A DNA stretch of 64,000 bases from Hofstenia miamia (GCA_900660155.1 CABFPE010000310.1:309608-373607), one strand, 5' to 3'; shown: positions 36,271 through 49,763, counted from the first letter of the stretch. The notes: generated from the sequence alone by a model not told the origin. A program made the numbers and translations.

Positions 36271-39200
36271 CTTACAAATGTTTTCTAAAGTCAAAGATGC
36301 AGCTAGCTTACCGACAATCTTAAATATTGAGCAACAATCATCCGGTCAACAACTATAATCTCCGTTTCAAATTTTGATGCACTAAATCATCATCTACGTT
36401 TTAGTTATTTCATTTTGTTATTTCTTGAATTAGTTTTACAATATACATTAAATTGTGAAACCTGTGCAATTTATTTGAATCATTCAACTTTTAATGGGAA
36501 ATCTATTTATGTTTTACCAGCTGTTTTTCTTACACAAACAGATTCCTCGCTGTTTTTTATTACCTCTTTGAACCGTGATTGTCTTCTCTGTCACACATGT
36601 TTGACAATTAATGACTTTGCACTTAAAATGTTTGCACACGAAATTGCGAAGACAAAGAATGTACATTTGGGCTAAAATTGTTGGTAAACATCCTTTGAAG
36701 CTCTATTAGAGCTGGATTTTGGGAATGGGTTACTTAACAACTTAATGCTAATGAATTGAACTTTTAATGGAGTCTCTCAGCGTTGCAAAGAAGATCACTG
36801 AATCCATCCCTACCCACTAGGCGAATGGGGGATGGGTGAGAAATTCGAATATAGACAAATCAAGGAAATTCATTTAGTAAATTTAAGAAACTAGCTGTTT
36901 CAAAAATTAATTTTTCTTGTTGATCTGTATGCTAATTTGCGTAACCTTTTTTTTGTATTTAACCTTTTCTTTTGTTTATTCATGTATAACAACGTTTTTT
37001 AGGCATTGATTTTCAATCAAAATTTTTAATATTTCCTGTGACTCGCAAATGTTAATGGAAAATAAAAATGATTACAGCCATATTCCACCAACAAGCAATT
37101 CCAGATGATGTGGAATTTTTAAAGAACTTCTCAACAATTATTGAAGAAATAATTTACAAATCCCCGTTGGTGTTTCATTTAAAAGCTATACTCATTTCTT
37201 AGTTTATATCTGTTAAGTTCGTCCTTCAGGTAGAATTTAAGTACCGTGTTAGAATAATGAATTTCCCAATAGTATACATTTAACTTAAAGAGCCTGTTCT
37301 ATTACGTGATGAATCTTTTGCTTGTCTATAAAATTGATTTAAAGTAATTTCTTACCGACATTTTGAGATTATCAAGGAAATCCAGAAGTATTATTCTTAT
37401 ATTTGCTTCTTGGTGAAAATTTCCTCGATTCTAGATGGGCGACGTTAGATCAATAATTTAAAACTTCATAGTCCAGGTTTGAATATTCTAATACATATAC
37501 ATGCAAATCCAATGATTCTTTGAAATTCATTTCGTAGAACACCTCCCAATTTTAAGTGTTATTCAATACACATAAGTCGTCTTTCAATTTACATTGATTA
37601 AAAAATCTTCAAAATATATAAACATATATTTTGTTAATTTACTCATCTTACGGGATATTCACGTTTTGGCGGTACTACTGCTAACATTATTTCGCTTGGT
37701 GGAGGATTTCGTCACCCTCTTTTTCTAACTTTTATTGGGGATTATAACTCCCTCATAAAAAACCTTTGTATATCCGCCCATTTTATGTATGGTATTGTTT
37801 TCATCCGTGGGTATATTTTTCAATTTTTCCAAAAACATAGTGTTAGTATGAAATAAACTTGAAAATTATATTTGAGAAGTAAGGAATGAAATTTCTAACT
37901 ATTAAGACCAATATTTAAATTATTTCAAAAAAATCCAACATTTTTAACTTGATGGTGTCATATAAAATACTGATGGCATCATATTTTGAACATTGGAAAT
38001 TGATAGTGTTGGTACGAAGCGTCTTTTTTTCAACATCATATTCTAATCCAGTTAGATAAAGCCTGAGGATCTTAAAAATGCCCAAGTCAATGAAATATCG
38101 AACTTTCCCAGTCTTGGAATTCTGAGATTACATATAAAAATTTTGTTGCGCTATTCTTTACGTTGCTCTCAGCCTATTTGGTTGTTTTGTAGCTACATGA
38201 TACACGGGAATTTATTTTAGATCATTTTTAAAATCCTGGCAAAAGAAGCGCTTCTTAAGCAGGAAGCTATCCTAAACCATGGATTGATCTTCGAATGACA
38301 ATCGGTATTATATCGGAAATTCATTATCTTACTTGCATTGTTGAATATTGTTAGCTTTAATTTTACAAGCTGCTTTCAAAATTACATCTATAGGAAAACA
38401 CAAGTAATTTATTTCTTCAGAATCTTAGTTGTTGTCGAAACTTATAAACTCAGAAATAGTCAACCAAAAATTGAGAGATTGAATCTCGAATGCTTTTCGA
38501 AAATGGCGGGATTACAATTTACAAATCCTAGAACAAATTTAATCGTACGTTCTATATATCTTACTATGTAACAATATTCATTCTGCATTGCGTTGCTCTT
38601 AGATAACTGTTTTAATCATCGTATTTCAAAAATTTAATACAACATCAAAGATCAATTTTTCATTTTGTTTTTCCCGGAATCTTTGAAGTAAATTGTATAA
38701 TAATTCTATTTTTAGTATAGATGTTGCAAAATATTACGGTCTCTGAAATTCGATTTTTTAATTTCTTGGACGTAAAATTGCACTTCCGCCACAAATGGCG
38801 AAATGCGAATTGGCCGAATTAACATTTGCAGTTATATTTGGCGGTTGATTCGCTGCGCATGAGTGTTTGGATATAATTTACAACGTGTTGAATCGTGATA
38901 AGCCAACAGGATGCTGAGTTGAACAGTATACATTTGAAGGAGTCCTTATCATTTTTAGTAAATACATTTCTGACGTGAATAACCAATCGCAGCAATAAAT
39001 AGACTGCCAAAACAAACAACGCTTTGTGACAAACTATGTACGAATTTACTATACAATGTTTGGCTAAGCAAGTGACAAATGTTCACGCACCTGCAACACG
39101 CCTAGTGACGTAAATAGATTTGGCGCCTTGTTCATGCTTAATTTTTACAAAACCGCTTGAAGGTAATATAGCGCCTCCTATCAACAATTTTCTGCACGCT

Positions 39201-39989
39201 GCAAATTTCGAGCATTTTTTAATAAAGAATAAGGTTATACAATCGTGGACAAACGTTTTTGCACCAAAATATTTATTAATAAAAGGATAAAATGTTTAAC
39301 TTTTGTTTGAGATGTAGCTTATAGCTCAATGCTTTGATCCTTCTCATTACTAATATTGGGAATTGGGACAACTATTTGTGAAGTTTGTTTATTGCTTGGT
39401 GTCTATTTTATACCATTCTTCCTCTGTGACTCTCCAGAGCGCATTTAATGAAGTTGGGTTTCCGAGGCTTAGCCAGTCTTTTTCTCAAGTTATTTTTTTT
39501 TCAAAAATGTGAATGTCGACTGGGATGTGTGCACGTTTCTTTATCTTGTTGAAAGAAAAATGATGGGTTTTTTAGTGCAATTGATAATAAAAGGATTTGA
39601 TGAAAATGCTGCAACTAAGGACATCTCTTCCCGTATTATGAAAACCTTGGTACCGCCAGACCTTGCTTTAATTTACGAATCATGAGCTTCTTTGTTTTTT
39701 CGTATAATGTATGCCAATAATCGCATTTTAATCAACCACTTCCAGATAGTGTTCTGCGGCCAAAGATTTTGTTTTACGGCCAAAATCCCGGCTAAGATTC
39801 ATTTCTGACGATGATGATAAACAATTTATTCCCATGATTTTTATTTGTATTTTTTGTTTTAAAACTTAGTCGCTATGACCATTTTCTTTAATTTTTCGAA
39901 CCATGAGCATGTTTTAATCGTTCCATTCAAAATTTCAATATTTCAATTAATAGTAGTAAATAGCGCCGACTACAGCAAAAAAATCCGTC
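36271..39989. other. Non-coding stretch
   Basis: No gene recognised. The 86-codon plus frame at 36415-36675 contains several Cys but no motif I know. A GC-richer patch at 38780-39200 matches no element seen here. Confidence 0.45.
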
Positions 39990-40019
39990 TAACGCCCGGC
40001 TTTGGGCAAGAAAGTTGCC

Positions 40020-40145
40020 TTGTTCGCAGAACACTACTACCAGACCAATGGGTTTGCAATTACAAAAAGACAGGTACTCTTCTAACTACCATTTAGTGGT
40101 GAAATTTTGAAACATTTGGTTTACAGGGTTGTAAAGGTATATTGT
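40020..40145 (-). repeat. Interspersed copy of the 3' part of block B
   Basis: On the minus strand this segment matches 14772-14885 and 16381-16494: CCTTTACAACCCTGTAAACC, then a gap-containing stretch, then AATTGCAAACCCATTGGTCT. Both translate to a shared LPDQWVCNY string, but in minus frames at block B and a plus frame here, which only reflects the common repeat. It shows that part of block B is an interspersed repeat of unknown type. Confidence 0.75.
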
Positions 40146-41033
40146 AAGAATTTAAGACGCAAAATGACAAAAAAATTTAAAAATATTCTAGTAAACTGAG
40201 AAGAAAACAATGTTTTAAGAATGTAAAAATTTAGCTAACACTGTCATCAATATAAATGTTCAACTATGAGACAGGGTTGGCATGTTCTAAACACGACCTG
40301 TTTAATACACCTTTTTTGCAATGTTTTTTCAAATGTTTTTTTCAAGTTTATTTAGTACTTTATGGAAAGTTTAGAAAATAATTTTTTGGTTTCGTCCATT
40401 CTTACTTTCATAACTGATTTTATACCGCAAAAACCGTTAAATTTGCGTTTGTTTACGTGCATGCAACGAAAAATAAATGTCGATATGTTTATCATAGTTC
40501 AATGTTTGCTACTATAGATATTTTCAGTAAAATTTTATTACCTAGATGTTGACCTGTCTACGAGCTAAAAAACATTGTTTTAAACGTTTAAAACGTTTTT
40601 TTTTGTAAAAAGTACACTTTTTTGCCAACCCTGCTCTGAGATCAATATTTTCTGTATTGATGCAATCACATGTTCCATCAAAAAGCGTGAATAATTGAAT
40701 GAAATGTTCCCACGCCATCGCAGTCGACACTTTATAGTTTCTTCAATGTAACCGAATAGTGTCTATAACTAAGAAACTAGATACATAATGAAACCAGTGA
40801 GTCTTGTTTATAAATGACTTCTTATTTTAGTATAGATTACGTTAAGTGCAGTTTCCTTTTCCTTGACATTTTCAAACATTTATTGTTATTCTATACTAGC
40901 AGCTACCTTTTCCATTAATATTGTAGAGTAGGGGAAGCAAAAACGTTGTTCTATTCCACTAGCTCCCATTTGATTTTCTATGATAGGGACACTTAAAAAT
41001 TATTGTAAGAACTTGAAAGAACTTTAAGATTTA
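40146..41033. other. Non-coding stretch
   Basis: Nothing assignable. Confidence 0.5.
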
Positions 41034-41345
41034 ATTTAGGAACAGTTCTATGGGTACCCACTCGTAAATGAAGTTTTTTACACATGACTGCCCCTAGCTG
41101 AGAATAAAGTTTTCATTGCTGCTATTAAGCGATTTAAAAAGTTTAAATAAAATTCCGGAAACAACTTACGTTCATTATATGATAATTTTATCAGCATGTG
41201 ATATATAATTTATATTTTGAAAAAGATTTTATTTGAAATTCGCATAATTTGCAATGGAAGGCTTACTGGTACCCTTCCGTAACGATAAAAATTTGCCCAC
41301 CGCCCATATCCGCTTGTAGTTCCCTGTTCCCGTACCAGTGCATCT
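41034..41345. mobile_element. hAT-like fragment with one terminus
   Basis: The right end, read on the minus strand, is CAGAGATGCACTGGTACGGG followed by GGGAACT and GGCGGTGGGC repeats, a hAT-type terminus. The left part shares GTACCCACTCGTAAATGAAG-like and CATTGCTGCTATTAA words with 36102-36270. The opposite terminus is missing. Confidence 0.55.
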
Positions 41346-41560
41346 CTGCCATCAGTGTTTGCTCTTTGTTTAGAATTTAATTTTTCATAATTTTGCTAAA
41401 TTCTTTAATAAACAACTTTGATTGTAAGATTTCAAAGTCCATTGAAATTAAAGTCTTACTAAGATCAAGAAATGCAATTGTTGTATGTATTTTTATTTAA
41501 ATTTGAATTTGTTTTTCCGTGATTGACATTCGTGCTGAATTTTGGCTTAAATAACGACTG

Positions 41561-41585
41561 CGATGATGATGATGATGATGATGAC

Positions 41586-41662
<77 letters not shown>

Positions 41663-41670
41663 GGATGATG
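41561..41670. repeat. (ATG)n trinucleotide microsatellite
   Basis: An almost pure ATG/GAT repeat with single interruptions (GACGAT, GAGGAT). On the minus strand it translates as a long polyhistidine run inside an 85-codon frame, a by-product of the microsatellite rather than evidence of a gene. Confidence 0.97.
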
Positions 41671-43006
41671 CTGAAGCTGATGGTGAGACTCTGATATAAT
41701 GAATATCAATAAAAAAACAATAGATAAATACTGTTGAGGAACAAGTTGTTCCATCTCTAATTTTTTAATTCCTGCAGTTTGAAAATACCTTGTTTCTATA
41801 GCATTGACCCGAATGAAGGATTTGAAATTTCTTATTTACCTCTTTGTAAATATATGTTCAAATATTATTTATACACCTACGTAATTTGATAAAGCTTTGT
41901 TAAAATGGCTTCCGCTAGGCTGAGAGCACTTTGCACTGTTCTTCACTGATAAATATCACTTTGTTCAAGCGGTGTAGTACCTATAATAATCGTCTACTTA
42001 AGTTGTATTAAAAGCATCAGCTAAATAGTCTTTACTGCTACTAGTGTATGCTTTTCTCAATTATATCTACATAACAACCATATGATATTGAATTTTCTCA
42101 GGCAACTATCGCTCTAATTAATAATTTATGACTCTTCTCATATTTATATAGCCAATTCAATATTCTCTTTAACTACGCTATGTAAAACTCCGTTATGTAT
42201 CGCTTACACAAATTTTTGATTATTTGTTGAGAAATTCAATTTGGTCAAAATATCATATAATAATACTATGCTCCAATTTAAGAGCCCCTTGTTAATTACT
42301 TAGGATTACAGTTACAGCTTTTTTTTAAGTATCTTTTAATTCACAGTTTTAAGCCATTTTTTTTTGCAAAAATGTGTGGTAAATGTACATGGCTTATCAC
42401 CAACTTATCAGGGCCTGGCTAAATTAATAATTGATTATTTGATAAAGCTTCGTTTTCGACTTCTCAATTCCTATTTTTGCAATGCGTCTATGTTATTTTA
42501 TGTTGTATAATTTGGTAATGGCAGCGTGTGAATTTCGCTTTACGTCATCTTTGACGTAATGTTCCGCTTACTTCAGAAGCTGTTGTTGTCATTTAAAGCA
42601 GATGTATATTATATTCTGGAGTTGTTAAATTCATAAATTATTTTATAAAGTTTATTTTAAAGTTATATTTGTAATGGAATTTCAAGCAGATTTCTCATGA
42701 CTTAACAAAACAAAGTCGTAAATTCACAACATAGGGATTAAAAACAAGTCTGTCTTCAAACGCTGTTGTAAATCGGAAGTGGAAACAAAATATTGAAGTG
42801 TAACGACAGAAGTCAGACATGACTCAACTGTCGTTAACGTAACGTACAATATTACGTCGGCTTCAAAACTATAAACTTGTTTTCTTTTAAATTTCACACT
42901 TTTTGTTCTTTAACCAATTTAACCAATTTTTGTTGAAGTGTGAAAAATCTGGACTGAATCAATATCTTTCTTTTAATAAAGAGGCTTGTATTTTAATTTG
43001 CTTTCA
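41671..43006. other. Non-coding stretch
   Basis: Nothing assignable. A pair of ACGTAACGT/ATTACGTC words at 42835-42860 is noted only. Confidence 0.5.
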
Positions 43007-43014
43007 ATTCTAAG

Positions 43015-44085
43015 CAGAAGTGCTGTATATGGCAAGGCGAAATTTGTTGGACATCTAAAATGGCCACATTTTCAATTTCGTCCATACATTATGGCCATAA
43101 TGGTCATTATGTAAAATACGGTGAATGATGGCGGAATGTATGGGGTAATAACAATTTAACAAACTGATTTCTAATATTTAGTAAAATAAATACCAAATTG
43201 CAGGCTGAAATCAAACGACAACCATTTTTATTTCTAATTAATATGAAATTGTGTTATTACAAGCAATTCACTAGTTTGCAAAGCAATTTTGAAACATTCA
43301 AAAACAAACCATAAAAAACGAATTTTTTCCACTACAACGTATTTATTCGTAACCTACTACACTTTTTTTATAAGAACAATTTTATAAAAAAATGAGGCTC
43401 AAAAATGCCAAAAAATAAGAACAATTTAAGAACAGTAGTGAGGCTGAAAGATTTAAAAGGTAGTTTTTTTTGTTTTGATTGTTTCAATGAATAGTAACAA
43501 AAGATACTTATTTACAGTTCCAAAAGTTTAAAAATTCTAAACGTAAGAGAATCAAACAAACGGGCTTTTCGTAATATAAAGTAGTTATAGCAAAAAGAAT
43601 CAGTGGCATCTAAAATCCTCTAAATAGTAAAGTAAATTTCCAAAACTTGTTTTTTACCTTAGAAAAAATAAGAACAAAATAAGAACAATTTAAGGCTCAA
43701 AGTGCCAAAAAATAAGAACAGCTGAGCTTCAGCAAAAATTTACTGGTTCTTATAAAAAAAGTTTATTACGAATGGGAAACAACATAATCTTTAGTATTTG
43801 TTTACAATCTGCTGAAGCTGTTTACTAAATTTTGCAACTCATTTAAATTTTATTTAACCTTTCAATTGTTGTAAATATATGATAAACTACAATTAAAGTT
43901 AATTATTTTCTTGAAACTCGATATAATTCCTGTATATATAACAATGAATTTATGGATTACCATTATGGCAGTTGTTTTAAGTTCGCCATTCAATAATGGC
44001 CATTAAATTTTTTCCCACCGTACCAGTATGGTATCCATAATATGGTACATAATGGTATGGTACCATACCATAGTCGGCATCTCTG
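43015..44085. mobile_element. hAT transposon with exact 8-bp target duplication
   Basis: The left end is CAGAAGTGCTGTATATGGC; the right end reads CAGAGATGCCGACTATGG on the minus strand. Identical attctaag copies flank it (43007-43014, 44086-44093), proving the boundaries. Subterminal repeats are of the ATGGCCATAATGG/ATGGTACCAT type at both ends. No transposase is readable in 1071 bp, so it is non-autonomous. It hosts a nested TA-flanked element (43360-43763). A truncated relative lies at 11376-11540. Confidence 0.92.
43360..43763. mobile_element. TA-flanked inverted-repeat element nested in the hAT
   Basis: CACTTTTTTTATAAGAAC at the left is mirrored by GTTCTTATAAAAAAAGTT at the right, with TA on both outer sides (43358-43359, 43764-43765). 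AATAAGAACAATTTAAG and GGCTCAAA-TGCCAAAAAATAAGAAC-like segments recur inside. It is non-coding, 404 bp. The TA flank suggests a Tc1/mariner-type MITE, but the AT-rich arms make the call moderate. Confidence 0.6.
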
Positions 44086-44093
44086 ATTCTAAG

Positions 44094-45332
44094 TACGTAA
44101 TTACGATTAGATTTACCCATGTTTTTCCCGATCTTTTCAATAATTTATTGATGTCTTTTAGTATTCCAATGTCACTCAAGACCAATCAATATTCAAGGAA
44201 CCTAAATTCTGTTAAAATAGAAATTATATCATTAGATTAGCTTGATTTTGCGTTCTACTAGTAATTTTCTAACACACGTGTCACTAGATGACAGACAACA
44301 GGTTGTCAGCTTGCAGGCAATGACTGCTTTGAAAGCAAAACTATAGGTCTAAAATTGTAATACATATTTGGTAGACGAGAGAAAAAGCAGACATTTTCCT
44401 AAGGTAATACTTTTATTTACACCGCTACTCCATGAACAAATAACCAGAAATTTTCTTAACAGGAAGTTGTTTATTTTAACACATTGTTGCTGAGAATATT
44501 GAATTTACTTATAAAATTGTGAATTTGATCGTGACTGCAGTCAGCCAATCACAATCTAGCACAATTTTACTAGCTGGTATTTCAAAACGTTTGATTGTAA
44601 AATGCATCGTTGGTTCCTTCAAATAAGTTGAGTTGAAACGGTCCACCTCTTTCGTAGCTTAGCTAAGTGCTTCTCCAAAGTTTATGACACGGTGGCATAA
44701 AAGAAGACTATAATTAAATTTATTGCAGTGCATAAAACAAATTTAATCATTTATTGCGAATTTTTTTAAATGTCTTTTAATGAGTTGACTCAACACTCAA
44801 TGTTGTGGTATGTGCCTGTTAAACCGATGTCATTGTCATGTTTATTGTGTATCCAAAAGATTTTTATTGTCTATTGAAGAGCTGTAAAACTGACAATAAA
44901 TATCATTGTTTCAATGGGCGTACTTTGGTATATGCGATGGCTTGCAGAGTGTGATATCACATTGATGCAGGTATATAGCAAATTCCACAAGTTCGCTAGA
45001 GAGTTTAAGCATATGAAAGTCAATTAATAAATAATAAGTATTATATAAGTCAATTTTAGACTAAGATTAGGTTTATGGTGTTAATAGTTGTTTGCATTTG
45101 CGATCGATTACAAACTGACATCGTTTCCAAACCTTTCTGAAGTTGAATTTCTGCACGTTTTACTAGCAAGTTTCGCAAGCAATGCTGACAAAAGGGTTTC
45201 ATTTGATTTTTGCAGGTTTTTTAAATAACCTCTTTTTTGTTTATTAAGAAGTTAAAAAACAGCTGGAAGTGTAGTTCTGAAACATGTGATGTTATCTACA
45301 GCATTTTAAGAAGACGGTTTCAGTTTTCAGTT

Positions 45333-45339
<7 letters not shown>
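44094..45339. other. Non-coding stretch
   Basis: No gene. A TGACAGACAACAGGTTGTCA hairpin-capable word lies at 44289-44308. Confidence 0.45.
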
Positions 45340-45369
<30 letters not shown>

Positions 45370-45573
45370 NNNNNNNNNNNNNNNNNNNNNNNNNNNNNNN
45401 NNNNNNNNNNNNNNNNNNNNNNNNNNNNNNNNNNNNNNNNNNNNNNNNNNNNNNNNNNNNNNNNNNNNNNNNNNNNNNNNNNNNNNNNNNNNNNNNNNNN
45501 NNNNNNNNNNNNNNNNNNNNNNNNNNNNNNNNNNNNNNNNNNNNNNNNNNNNNNNNNNNNNNNNNNNNNNNNN

Positions 45574-45602
<29 letters not shown>
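45340..45602. repeat. (TA)n microsatellite containing an assembly gap
   Basis: TA runs (45340-45367 and 45574-45602) bracket 204 Ns (45370-45573), so the gap is most likely more TA repeat that could not be assembled. Frames crossing it are artefacts. Confidence 0.97.
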
Positions 45603-45605
<3 letters not shown>

Positions 45606-48303
45606 TACAGTATATTGTGGTAAAGCTCTATATTTTTCAATTTGACACAGATATTTTATAAAATGAGTGTTGTAATTTGGCCACCAGTAAAAATTGATGA
45701 GAATGTTTTTAATTTATTAGATGTGAATGTTCGATTTTGCATGATGTGTTTTTGTGGTGTTAATGTTAACTAATTTGTTTAAATTAAAAAATTATGAACC
45801 AAATTCTGTTAACCAAATTAAGGGAGCAATTGCATGAAGTTTATTAAGTGAAATGTGAAGCTCTTTCAAAACTTCTTAATTAGAAGAGATCCAATTTTGT
45901 ATTAAATTGCTTTTTTCTTTTGCTTTTCTTAAAACATTCAATGAGCACTAACTAGTGCCTAGAAGTTTCTACATGAGTACGCATTTTTTAAATACTGCAC
46001 AAATAACGAATCCAAAATTTATTTTTCAGTACTTCCCGCGGGTGCTCGCTTTTTCAAATACATAAATTACAAACAATATTTTGAAAAAATATTAATACAA
46101 TAAACGTGTTTAAAAATTTAATGTTGCACAGTTGATGTATATTTGCGTCACTGTTCTTCATTTCTGTGATTAAAACTATTTAATAAAATTTTGATGTAAT
46201 AATTTAAAAAACAGTTAGAGATTCCTAAATAAAATTTACGCGGTTTAGTTTTTTGGGAAAAGCGAGTTATCTCCATACAATTTTTGAAAAACCATGCGAT
46301 ACTTGGCCCAAAAAGCAGACGCGTTTTCATCGTGCAGTCATATGTTTTCAAATAATGCTCATAGATGCACATTAAAAACAACTTCTTCGCAATCTGCAAA
46401 GTACTCTTCTTTGTTGTTAGTCTTGTTGCCATTGCCTTATACAAAAGAGAATTTAATAGTGCATAAAATATTTTAAAAGAATTTTCGTATAAATCTTTTC
46501 CCTCGCTTGTTTTCTTTCACCAATTAATCTCGGTGATTAGTTTGCGGATGTGCGTCAACAGCTTGTTATTTGGTAAAGCAAAAAACCTGCAGATTCCGTG
46601 AATTTACGTCATTCCGTTGGATAAACGAATTTCCTAAGCTATAATGTTTTCATCAAACATTGTGATTTTTCAACCTTTTATTCAAGAGAAAATTAAAAAT
46701 ATTTTTTTGAATTATACGTTCACAGTTTCTTATTTCTTTACAGATCCAATGGCACTGTAAATGAAATTGAAAAATTTTATGTTTTCGTTTGATATGCAAA
46801 AAATATAATTAAATAACTAAATTTTTTTTAAGGAACGGTGAAATAGGGGTTTCTAGCACCCTAAAAAATTTTAAAAAGGGACCAGCCCATCCTCTACAAT
46901 CCCAACATGCAGACCATTTACTTTGCTTAGGTTATTTTTACTGTTATAATTTTCGTTTCTTGGATGATACAGCTGTTGTGTAATCTTAACTATTTGCGAC
47001 CGGTGTTTTTTAGGCTGCTCAGTACTGGGGATGGAGGCCCCCCATCTAACTCTGGATTGGATGTTGTTCATGTCAGTCCTATCAATTTGGAATGTTCAGA
47101 AATGCAATACTATCATTATTTTTGATGTTGTAATCAGAGATTTAATTTCCTCCTTAGGAATTGGTAGTTGATAGTTTTGCTGAAATTCGAATTAATCAAT
47201 TACTGAGTGTGGGAATTGGATTTTGAATTGAAAAAGATTAGCAGAATTGAGTTAGAAATTGGCATTCCAAATTGACTTTAGAACCCCACTTAATTTGAAT
47301 AATTATTTTTACACCTCGTTTGCACAATTTTCAAGGCTCTCAACAGCACTGCTGTTAACAGCTGCAATCTGGTATAGCAAACAAGTGCTGTCTAAAACAG
47401 CAAATAAAATTAACCAACATTAGCCTATTATCTGTGTTGTCCACACACTATCAATGTCCTTCAATCGCTTCAACAGCCTATCAAAGAAGCATAAGAATTC
47501 AGACCATACATATTTGTAGGTTCTCATTGTTATAGATTTCAGAAGAGTTCAGGTTTCTATGTTGAGTTAGAAAACTTTGGCATTCGAAGTAAAACCACCA
47601 GGTGTTACCACCGGGTTACTGTAATGTAAGAAGACTTTTTGCATTTTGAGTCTTGAACTGATACAGTACTTTCCCAGCCAGAGCTTTGAACTGAATCTAT
47701 AATTTTATAAAAATGAGCATTAATCGAATTTACATATAGGATGACTGCAACCAAATGTTGACTTAGAACAAAATGTTACTGATGTTAAATATGTTTCAAC
47801 AGTGGAACTTAAAAAAAAACAAAAAGGTACCATATAGCATTTTGGTTGCCCTATATTGAATCATTAATTGTAGTAAAAGATTGAATAAATACTTTCGAAA
47901 ACTTTACGAAATTGTGCACTAAACCAAGAAATTGAAGTTTATAGAAAGTGATTTGCAGAACAAGAGAACACAAAAACTTTTGGCTGTTTGGCTCAATCAA
48001 CGAGTTCGGATTATTATATCTAACAGCATTCTTTACCATTATGCAAACTTGTCAACGAACCGAAGCTTTTATGCACTGCTTGTCGTTCGCTGACAAGTCT
48101 AACATTATGACCTCGTGTGAACTATAATTTTGGGAAATTTCAATTCAGGAAAATTTACGGTGACAAAATTCAAGGTAGGAAAATTCTAGGTCTTCAAAAA
48201 AATTTATGACCTCAATCCTAACGATAACCCTTAATATGCTTAAAGACATTGTCTCGCCTTGATTTTTTTTTAATCTTGAATTTTCATACTTTGACATTTC
48301 CAG
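45603..48303. other. Non-coding stretch
   Basis: No gene recognised. Overlapping frames on both strands at 46148-46476 show no domain. A segment at 46840-46910 and a GC-richer patch at 47000-47060 match no element here. Confidence 0.45.
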
Positions 48304-48491
48304 GTAACTCTACTATAGTTTTGAGATCGCATGCTGCGACGAAAACTATTTTTCAATACGGCGCAGCTCCTAATAACAGAGCTTTGGATTTCATACGAGG
48401 ATGTTCTAACAGTCCTTCCCTTACTAGAATTGCGTATACCGGTCATACCTTAGATAAAATTAAAGAATTAAGATGTTCCCTTACTTCTTAG
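48304..48491 (+). other. Candidate terminal coding exon
   Basis: A pyrimidine-rich tract ending TTGACATTTCCAG (3' splice acceptor-like, to 48303) precedes a 61-codon frame that ends at a TAG stop codon (48489-48491). The frame has balanced composition (RSHAATKTIFQYGAAPNNRA, then LDFIRGCSNSPSLTRIAYTG), clearly unlike the F/L/I/K-rich chance frames of the region. AATAAA occurs at 48643, a possible polyadenylation signal. The exon would begin in phase with two bases completing a codon. I recognise no protein family. CAG|GTAACT at the same spot could also be read as a donor, so the gene structure is uncertain. Confidence 0.35.
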
Positions 48492-49755
48492 CCTCTAAGA
48501 TCACAAATGTCTCTGCTGGGATTGTTTGTAATGAAAAATGCGTTTTAGATGGAAATCAATTAAAAAGTAATTTAAATTTTACAGTTTCATTCAAATGAGT
48601 GAACTGATTAGAAAGGAGATTTATTGCTCTTGTCAAAAAGTTAATAAAGTTCATCGTGGCTTAAGGCTTTTGGTACTGTTGCCAAGATGATTTCTGGGTC
48701 AACTCATAAACTAACGGAAATGTGCGTGCCACAGTTATTAATCACTAATGCGGCGTAATATGCAAAGAGCATATTAACCCAGTTATCGCTTGCTTCTCCC
48801 GAACTATCTTCTGCATTATTCCCATTGCAAATAAACTAGAATGAGGCTTGTGGGTCATCGTGGTGACTAAATGGCGTCCCATACTTTGTAGTGGCTTCGC
48901 AGCTAATCTTTATTACACTATAAACTTCGTAATGGAATTTAAGCTGGGTCGGTTTAGTTTATTTTCTATTCAAGTTCTCCCCTAATGTGAACTAATCAAC
49001 CACCATGTTAATCAGCATTCACACGCTTGTTACATTTATCAAATATTTCAATAACTTTACATTCGTTTTCATTATTTTGAAAGTAAGTCTCATTGAATTA
49101 TGTTTTGGTTTTCTTGCCATTCCCAACTTTTGAGTTGGCGCAATTATTAAACATGTCGTTAATTTGATATTTTTGGAAATATTGAATGCAAAAAGTTCAA
49201 GAGGTTTAATCGGGAATGATATCTTTTTTATTGTCTGAAGCTTTTGTTAAATTTTAGTTTTTGAGTCAATTTTGCAAATGGCGGGGGTTGGGCTGGGTTG
49301 AGTTAAAAACATGTGACCCATTCGAATTGTGGGATTTAAACACAGTTTATAAATTGTATATTTTTAAAAGTTTTAATTGCTTTAATTTTGAGAGTCTATT
49401 GCTAATGTAAAGACTTAGGCAATGCAATATATTTGTAAATTTCCTTTGCAATTCGTGAATCTAAGCATCTAAAATCTGTATAAATTTTTTTAATTTGATC
49501 TGCGATTCATTTCAACTACAGAATTTATAATTTTTTTGTATAGATGATGGCTAATACAATTTTCAAAGATTAACTACATGTGCATTTATATTATTATAGA
49601 AAGGTGTTTACTTAATTCTGAGATCCCCATAGACATGCTTTTCTTATTTTAAGCAAGAGAATATTCTTTGAAAACTAGACAACATCCAGTGGGATTATTT
49701 GACAGCATATTTATTTGAATGCATCGACATCGGCTGAAAATTCGGAAAAATATGC
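48492..49755. other. Non-coding stretch
   Basis: Contains the regulatory-looking block at 48700-49010 and a G-rich patch at 49281-49308 (GGCGGGGGTTGGGCTGGG) resembling hAT subterminal sequence without a partner. Confidence 0.45.
48700..49010. promoter_or_regulatory. Possible enhancer-like non-coding block
   Basis: Dense, complex sequence with GTTATTAATCACTAATG (homeodomain-like), ATATGCAAAGAGCATAT (octamer-like words as an inverted repeat), CATTGCAAATAAAC (octamer/Fox-like), GCAGCTAATCTTTATT and GAACTAATCAACCACCATG. No frame spans it and it is not repeated in the window. It lies a few hundred bases 3' of the candidate exon at 48304. Confidence 0.28.
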
Positions 49756-49763
49756 AATTTATT

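Noticed and set aside
41497..41754. Polyhistidine protein of 85 codons
   Set aside because: It is the (ATG)n microsatellite read on the minus strand; no domain outside the repeat.
45237..45640. 100-128 codon frames over the 45-kb gap
   Set aside because: N run plus TA repeat (Tyr-Ile repeats); no coding signal.
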